Origin: Bacillota bacterium | Lineage (GTDB): Bacteria; Bacillota_I; Bacilli_A; MOL361; Turicibacteraceae | Direction: 5' to 3' | Assembly: GCA_003486705.1 (NCBI GenBank) | Contig: DNGE01000036.1 | Span: 1 to 8,777 of the forward strand | DNA: 8,777 bases | Made by a program: the position numbers and the translations under genes | The notes under the pieces: generated by a model | The model's input: only the letters and a program-made list of their open reading frames with translations | What the model was told of the DNA's origin: nothing | Databases searched by the model: none | Shown: positions 5,910-8,777 of the stretch, one piece after another | Position numbering within the stretch: position 1 is the first letter of the stretch | How the letters are laid out: every line of letters starts with the position of its first letter

Positions 5910-6731
5910 TTAGAATGTAATCGTATCTGGATCTGGTCCTACGCGTTCCCCTGTATTAAGTTCCGCAATAGCTAACATATCTTCATCTGTAATTTCAAAA
6001 TCAAAAATATTAAAGTTCTCTGCAATGCGATGAGGTTTAATTGATTTTGGAATTGAAATAACCCCTCGTTGTAATGACCAACGTAGCGCAAGCTGAGAAA
6101 TTGATTTATTATATTTCTCTGCTAATTGTTTCATTAATTCAATATCAAAGATTTGCCCCTGCATTAAAGGTCCCCATGCTGTGACAGCAATATTATGTTT
6201 ATCACAGAATGCTAATAATTCAGGTTGTGCTAATTGTGGATGTAATTCGATTTGATTAACCAAAGGCATTATTTCAGCATTAGCCATTAAATCTTCTAAG
6301 TGGTGCTCTTTAAAGTTAGAAACCCCGATTGCACGAACACGCCCCGATTTGTATAATTCCTCCATCGCCTTCCATGTTTCATTATTTAATGGTTTTGGCC
6401 AGTGAATCAAATACAAGTCTAAATACTCTAATCCTAAGTCAGCTAATGTTTTATCAAACGCTGCTAACGTTTTTTCATATCCCTGTTCTGAGTTCCACAC
6501 TTTACTCGTGACAAAAACCTCTTCACGAGCAACCCCACTTTCTTTAATCCCTTGCCCAACACTGATTTCATTTCCATAAACAGCAGCTCCATCAATATGG
6601 CGGCATCCTAACTCTAATGCAGCTTTTACAGAATCAACTGTTACTTGTCCATCTTCTACTTTAAACGTACCGAATCCTAACATCGGCATTTTTACGCCAT
6701 TGTGTAATACTTTTACTGTTGATTTTAACAT
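5910..6731 (-). CDS. Aldo/keto reductase (AKR5-like)
   Basis: A 273-residue, full-length NADPH-dependent aldo/keto reductase of the AKR5 group (2,5-diketo-gluconate reductase and YtbE/YvgN-like methylglyoxal reductases). The catalytic tetrad is complete: Asp47 in HIDGAA, Tyr52 in VYGNE, Lys77 in VTSKVW and His110 in LIHWPKP. VRAIGVSNF (132-140) and the phosphate-binding IPKSIKPHRIAENFNIFDF (227-245) are also standard. A small oddity is Gly48, where family members usually have Thr after the catalytic Asp. AAGGAG at 6740-6745 lies 8 bases before the ATG. It follows the VOC gene by 47 bases with no terminator, so the two probably form one transcript. Reduction of methylglyoxal or other reactive aldehydes would suit the neighbouring glyoxalases; that substrate is an inference. 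Confidence 0.93.
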   Translation of the reverse strand: MLKSTVKVLHNGVKMPMLGFGTFKVEDGQVTVDSVKAALELGCRHIDGAAVYGNEISVGQGIKESGVAREEVFVTSKVWNSEQGYEKTLAAFDKTLADLGLEYLDLYLIHWPKPLNNETWKAMEELYKSGRVRAIGVSNFKEHHLEDLMANAEIMPLVNQIELHPQLAQPELLAFCDKHNIAVTAWGPLMQGQIFDIELMKQLAEKYNKSISQLALRWSLQRGVISIPKSIKPHRIAENFNIFDFEITDEDMLAIAELNTGERVGPDPDTITF

Positions 6732-6778
6732 CCTTCTCTCTCCTTCTTTTTCCCCTAAAAATTTAAGAACTCTCCTTA

Positions 6779-7270
6779 TTAGTAAGCCCCTTTTGAATAC
6801 GTTACTTCATAGCTGTGGCTATACACTTCAAAGATAATTCCAAATGGATCTTCAACATAGCACATGCGATATGGTTTTTCACCTGGATAATACTCACGAA
6901 TTGGCATACGTTGCTTTCCACCGTTTGCAACGATTTTTTCAACCATTCCTTCTACATCTGGATCTTGAATACAGAAGTGGAATAATCCTGTTTTCCAGAA
7001 TTTAAATTCACCTGTTGGTTCATTGTTCGGGAATTCAAATAACTCCACTCCAATGCCATCCGACGTTACCATGTGCGCGATTTTAAATGATCCCCATCCT
7101 GGACCAAATACGTCTTCACACATAATACCGATTGCTGTTTCGCGCTCTTCAGTTACAACGGCTGGTTGCATGACGATGTACCATCCCATGACCTCAGAAT
7201 AAAATTTAACTGCTCTCTCTAAATCCGGAACCGAAAGTCCGATATGTGAAAATGCTCTTGGGTATGTCAT
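6779..7270 (-). CDS. VOC-family (glyoxalase-like) metalloprotein
   Basis: A 163-residue vicinal-oxygen-chelate protein with two beta-alpha-beta-beta-beta modules. Metal ligands can be placed at the expected positions: His9 (FSHIGL), Glu76 (GVELFEF), His98 (LFHFCI) and Glu148 (GIIFEVY). It is therefore probably an active metal enzyme such as a glyoxalase I-like lyase, a ring-cleaving dioxygenase or an isomerase. It is longer than, and clearly distinct from, the GloA-like protein at 8177-8557, with an insert around residues 38-72. GAGGAG at 7279-7284 lies 8 bases before the ATG. It appears to head an operon with the aldo/keto reductase and lies downstream, on the same strand, of the HxlR-type regulator, which may control it. 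VOC proteins regulated by HxlR/DUF24 proteins include quinone-ring dioxygenases in Bacillus, so quinone-type substrates are as plausible as methylglyoxal adducts. Confidence 0.88.
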   Translation of the reverse strand: MTYPRAFSHIGLSVPDLERAVKFYSEVMGWYIVMQPAVVTEERETAIGIMCEDVFGPGWGSFKIAHMVTSDGIGVELFEFPNNEPTGEFKFWKTGLFHFCIQDPDVEGMVEKIVANGGKQRMPIREYYPGEKPYRMCYVEDPFGIIFEVYSHSYEVTYSKGAY

Positions 7271-7285
7271 GTTAGTATCTCCTCA

Positions 7286-7302
7286 CTTATCAAATTTATA
7301 AG
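7286..7302. promoter_or_regulatory. Candidate operator in the VOC-AKR leader
   Basis: CTTAT-N7-ATAAG, a perfect 5-bp inverted repeat, just downstream of the expected transcription start and just upstream of the ribosome-binding site. One-mismatch pairing also extends to ACTTATC/GACAAGT (7285-7291 and 7302-7308). The position suits a repressor; the binder is unknown, the HxlR-type protein being the nearest candidate. Confidence 0.35.
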
Positions 7303-7311
7303 ACAAGTATT

Positions 7312-7340
7312 AGTATATGCCCAATTATTAAATCCTACAA
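7312..7340 (-). promoter_or_regulatory. Candidate promoter of the VOC-AKR operon
   Basis: Minus-strand TTGTAG (7335-7340) and TATACT (7312-7317) are separated by exactly 17 bases. The -10 matches 5 of 6 and the -35 matches 3 of 6 consensus positions. The leader to the ATG at 7270 would be about 35 bases. Confidence 0.5.
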
Positions 7341-7360
7341 TAATGCACTATTTTGTTATA

Positions 7361-7380
7361 TAGTTACGAAAAAGTAACTA
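7361..7380. promoter_or_regulatory. Perfect inverted repeat upstream of the VOC promoter
   Basis: TAGTTAC-N6-GTAACTA, two perfect 7-base arms, with its near edge 21 bases upstream of the VOC -35 box. It has no T-run, so it is not a terminator, and the size fits a dimeric regulator site. The AGTTA half recurs near the regulator gene. Confidence 0.42.
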
Positions 7381-7521
7381 CGTCATCATTTTCTAAAACT
7401 AATCGTTCTAACTCGCACTTGCTATTCATATATTATATTGAGCTAGAACATTCTAACTAAACTTCCGCTTCAAGGTTTTTAGCCATTGTCCTTGTAAGAA
7501 GTTAAACCTTTTCTTGAATTT

Positions 7522-7548
7522 ATTTAAGTTATTTAAGTTATCTAAGTT
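7522..7548. repeat. Three tandem copies of a 9-base repeat
   Basis: ATTTAAGTT occurs at 7522-7530 and 7531-7539, and with one change (ATCTAAGTT) at 7540-7548. The array ends 2 bases before the regulator's terminator hairpin. Each unit contains AAGTTA when read into the next. It may be replication slippage or a set of phased binding sites. Confidence 0.8.
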
Positions 7549-7550
7549 AC

Positions 7551-7588
7551 AAAAAAGCTAACAGCATTTTTTCGCTGTTAGCTTTTTT
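7551..7588 (-). terminator. Intrinsic terminator of the HxlR-family regulator
   Basis: A 15-bp perfect hairpin (7551-7565 with 7574-7588: six As, GCTAACAGC and its complement) has an 8-base loop and a terminal T-run on both strands. It overlaps the stop codon at 7587-7589. This is the strongest terminator in the window and separates the regulator transcript from the VOC-AKR operon. Confidence 0.92.
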
Positions 7589-7979
7589 ATTTATCACAAC
7601 AACACGTCTCATCAGTTTTCCCTGTTATTTGTTCCATTCTCATTTTTCCCCAGTCGTACATCATATCAACAAGTGGTACAAGTGTCATTCCTAATTCTGT
7701 AATCGAGTATTCCACTTTAGGCGGCACACTTGAATAAACTTCACGATGCACAATACCATCATCAATTAATTCCTTTAATTGATTTGTTAACATCTTATGC
7801 GAAATTTTTGGGAAAAGTTTTTGCAATTCATTAAAGCGGTGAACTCCTTCATGTCCCAAATGCCAAATAATAACGACTTTATATTTACCACTAATCACAG
7901 AAAGCGTTAATTCTTTTTCACAATGGTACTCCCCATTTTCAATTTTTTCACGAATCTCTTTTCTTAAATTTTCACTCAT
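7587..7979 (-). CDS. HxlR-family (DUF24) winged-helix regulator
   Basis: A 130-residue transcription factor of the HxlR/DUF24 family, normally a DNA-binding dimer. It shows the usual Cys near the start (Cys20), the helix ELTLSVISGKYKVVIIWHL, the recognition-helix region FNELQKLFPKISHKMLTNQLKELIDDGIV (49-76), a wing (VYSSVPPKVEYSIT) and the dimer helix. The C-terminus ends in three adjacent cysteines (126-128) before Asp-Lys. In relatives such as YodB and HypR the N-terminal Cys senses quinones, diamide or hypochlorite by thiol chemistry; sensing here is inferred. I start it at the ATG at 7979, with AAGGA 9 bases upstream. A TTG at 7988 would abut that ribosome-binding site and cannot be served by it. 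It has its own near-consensus promoter and a strong terminator, and flanks two VOC genes, an AKR and two nitroreductases, its probable targets. Confidence 0.92.
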   Translation of the reverse strand: MSENLRKEIREKIENGEYHCEKELTLSVISGKYKVVIIWHLGHEGVHRFNELQKLFPKISHKMLTNQLKELIDDGIVHREVYSSVPPKVEYSITELGMTLVPLVDMMYDWGKMRMEQITGKTDETCCCDK

Positions 7980-7988
7980 CTCTATCAA

Positions 7989-7993
7989 TCCTT
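7989..7993 (-). promoter_or_regulatory. Ribosome-binding site that decides the regulator start
   Basis: AAGGA on the minus strand, 9 bases before the ATG at 7979 and immediately adjacent to the TTG at 7988, which it therefore could not initiate. Confidence 0.75.
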
Positions 7994-8026
7994 CGGTTAG
8001 TAACTTAAAAAAGCAATGTCTTAGAA

Positions 8027-8056
8027 AGTATATCCTCTTAAATATTAGTTTGTCAA
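8027..8056 (-). promoter_or_regulatory. Strong promoter of the HxlR-family regulator
   Basis: A perfect consensus -35 TTGACA (8051-8056) and -10 TATACT (8027-8032, 5 of 6) are separated by 18 bases on the minus strand. This is the best sigma-A-like promoter in the window. The leader to the ATG at 7979 would be about 40 bases. Confidence 0.75.
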
Positions 8057-8073
8057 ATAACCGTTAAGGTTAT
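8057..8073. promoter_or_regulatory. Inverted repeat abutting the regulator's -35 box
   Basis: ATAACC-N5-GGTTAT, two perfect 6-base arms, ends exactly where the TTGACA box begins. A bound dimer would touch RNA polymerase, so it could be a site for autoregulation or activation. Confidence 0.45.
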
Positions 8074-8076
8074 GAA

Positions 8077-8087
8077 AGTTAATAACT
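8077..8087. promoter_or_regulatory. Short palindrome AGTTA-A-TAACT
   Basis: A perfect 11-base odd palindrome 3 bases beyond the ATAACC/GGTTAT repeat. Its AGTTA/TAACT arms match the inner part of the TAGTTAC/GTAACTA repeat at 7361-7380, though with different spacing. Confidence 0.3.
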
Positions 8088-8138
8088 ATTACAACGTATT
8101 TAAAAGACCTTGGGTCACTAGCTCATATCATTCTTAAT

Positions 8139-8169
8139 AAAAAAACGCCGTAGCATTAACTACAGCGTT
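8139..8169 (-). terminator. Intrinsic terminator of gloA
   Basis: The minus-strand stem AACGC-T-GTAG/CTAC-G-GCGTT (8160-8169 with 8144-8153, one internal mismatch, 6-base loop) runs into a T tract covering 8145-8139. It begins 7 bases after the stop codon. Confidence 0.85.
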
Positions 8170-8176
8170 AAATAAA

Positions 8177-8557
8177 TTAACAACGAATCATTTCAACTCT
8201 ATAACCATCGGGATCCGTTACAAAATAATAACGTGGTGCTTCACCAGGAAGCCCCTTTAAATCCGTTACTTCATAACCTAATGCGATATGTTTTTCACGC
8301 ATTCCTTCTAAATCACTAACCCCCAACGCAATATGGCTGTAACCATTTCCTAAATCATAAGGCTTCTCTTGATCATAATTATACGTTAGCTCAATCTCAT
8401 ATCCACCTTGCTCATTTGATAAATACACTAATGTAAATTGATGCTCAGGAAAATCCTTTCGACTAGTTTCTACTAATCCTAAACCCTCTTGATAAAACTT
8501 CAATGACGCCCCTAAATCTTTAACACGAATACAAGTATGTAACATTTTAATTGTCAT
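8177..8557 (-). CDS. gloA: Glyoxalase I (lactoylglutathione lyase-like, VOC family)
   Basis: A 126-residue glyoxalase I of the GloA type, close in length and pattern to the E. coli enzyme. It isomerises the hemithioacetal of methylglyoxal and a thiol to an S-lactoyl thioester. The four metal ligands can be placed at His7 (MLHTCIRV), Glu56 (YEIELTYN), His75 (GYSHIALGV) and Glu122 (GYRVEMI). The signatures FYQEGLGL, DLGNGYSHIA and TDPDGYRVE are all present. AAGGAG at 8568-8573 lies 10 bases before the ATG. It is a single-gene unit with its own promoter and terminator. Many Gram-positive bacteria of this kind lack glutathione, so the cosubstrate may be bacillithiol, cysteine or another thiol; this is inference. 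No glyoxalase II gene is in the window. Confidence 0.93.
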   Translation of the reverse strand: MTIKMLHTCIRVKDLGASLKFYQEGLGLVETSRKDFPEHQFTLVYLSNEQGGYEIELTYNYDQEKPYDLGNGYSHIALGVSDLEGMREKHIALGYEVTDLKGLPGEAPRYYFVTDPDGYRVEMIRC

Positions 8558-8663
8558 TAAGTATTCTCTCCTTTTAACATTATTAAGTAATTGAATGAAA
8601 CAATAGCACTAAAATCATCTGTTTTTGCAACCACTATAGCCATCCAATTTACTTTATAATACT

Positions 8664-8692
8664 ATTTTAACCATATTTGAGCACTTACTCAA
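8664..8692 (-). promoter_or_regulatory. Promoter of gloA
   Basis: Minus-strand TTGAGT (8687-8692) and TAAAAT (8664-8669) are separated by exactly 17 bases, with 4 of 6 and 5 of 6 consensus positions. The leader to the ATG at 8557 would be about 100 bases, longer than most here, and I see no clear terminator or riboswitch fold in it. Confidence 0.6.
8677..8692. promoter_or_regulatory. Inverted repeat over the gloA -35 box
   Basis: TTGAG-N6-CTCAA, two perfect 5-base arms, one of which is the -35 hexamer itself. A protein bound here would block the promoter. The short arms could also be chance. Confidence 0.35.
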
Positions 8693-8777
8693 GACCGAAC
8701 TTTTTTGTAACCTAGTATCTCTTCCTTAAAACAAACAATTTCGAAATAAAATCCTCACTATTTTTATAAATAAAATT

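Larger units (their letters stand above)
7271..7586. other. 316-base non-coding region between the regulator and VOC genes
   Basis: I find no credible open reading frame here on either strand. It holds, from right to left: the regulator's terminator, a 3 x 9-base tandem repeat (7522-7548), short inverted repeats including AAGGTTT/AAACCTT (7472-7478 and 7504-7510) and a 10-base pair with one mismatch (7405-7414 with 7440-7449), a perfect 7-bp inverted repeat (7361-7380), and the VOC promoter with a possible operator. It is longer than the other gaps in the window and is rich in short symmetrical elements. Confidence 0.7.

Noticed and set aside
6329..6511. Plus-strand open frame of 60 codons
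   Set aside because: It is antisense to the aldo/keto reductase, with no ribosome-binding site or recognisable domain.
7980..7988. TTG at 7988 as the start of the HxlR-family regulator
   Set aside because: The only ribosome-binding site (AAGGA, 7989-7993) touches this TTG but is correctly spaced for the ATG at 7979.

Overview
The window is A+T-rich bacterial chromosome. Strong purine-rich ribosome-binding sites, hairpin-plus-T-run terminators and the protein families point to a low-G+C Gram-positive (Bacillota). The Thr-linker/LysM lysozyme and general style would suit a Turicibacter- or Erysipelotrichia/Bacilli-like gut organism, but this genus-level guess is weak. I see no transposase, integrase, phage structural gene, CRISPR array, tRNA or rRNA.

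Layout. One gene lies on the plus strand: a membrane-anchored alpha/beta hydrolase (105-1061). It converges on a bidirectional terminator (1093-1140) with a block of ten minus-strand genes that fills the rest. Read in their direction of transcription, from right to left, these are: a GloA-type glyoxalase I (8177-8557); an HxlR-family regulator (7587-7979); a second VOC/glyoxalase-like protein (6779-7270); an aldo/keto reductase (5910-6731); two tandem paralogous nitroreductases (5331-5846 and 4709-5215); two unrelated GNAT acetyltransferases (4143-4622 and 3540-4091); a GH25-LysM lysozyme with a 17-Thr linker and no signal peptide (2554-3372); and a two-TM, PH-like, SHOCT-tailed protein (1154-2410).

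How it fits together. The stretch from about 4.7 to 8.6 kb reads as a reactive-electrophile (methylglyoxal, quinone, nitro-compound) detoxification neighbourhood. It has two VOC enzymes, one AKR5-like carbonyl reductase and two FMN nitroreductases beside an HxlR regulator with a conserved-position N-terminal Cys and a C-terminal Cys-Cys-Cys. Known precedents are Bacillus regulators such as YodB, CatR and HypR (HxlR/DUF24 or MarR-like) that control nitroreductases and VOC dioxygenases. The link here is inferred from gene order. Candidate promoters and inverted repeats precede gloA, the regulator and the VOC-AKR pair. The VOC and AKR genes appear to be one operon, followed by a hairpin terminator before the first nitroreductase.

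The left half (hydrolase, SHOCT protein, lysozyme, GNATs) looks like separate single-gene or two-gene units. Most genes are recognisable and ordinary. The parts worth a second look are the regulator with its surrounding repeat-rich non-coding DNA, the architecture of the SHOCT protein, and the lysozyme lacking a signal peptide. I do not see a clear new multi-gene system.
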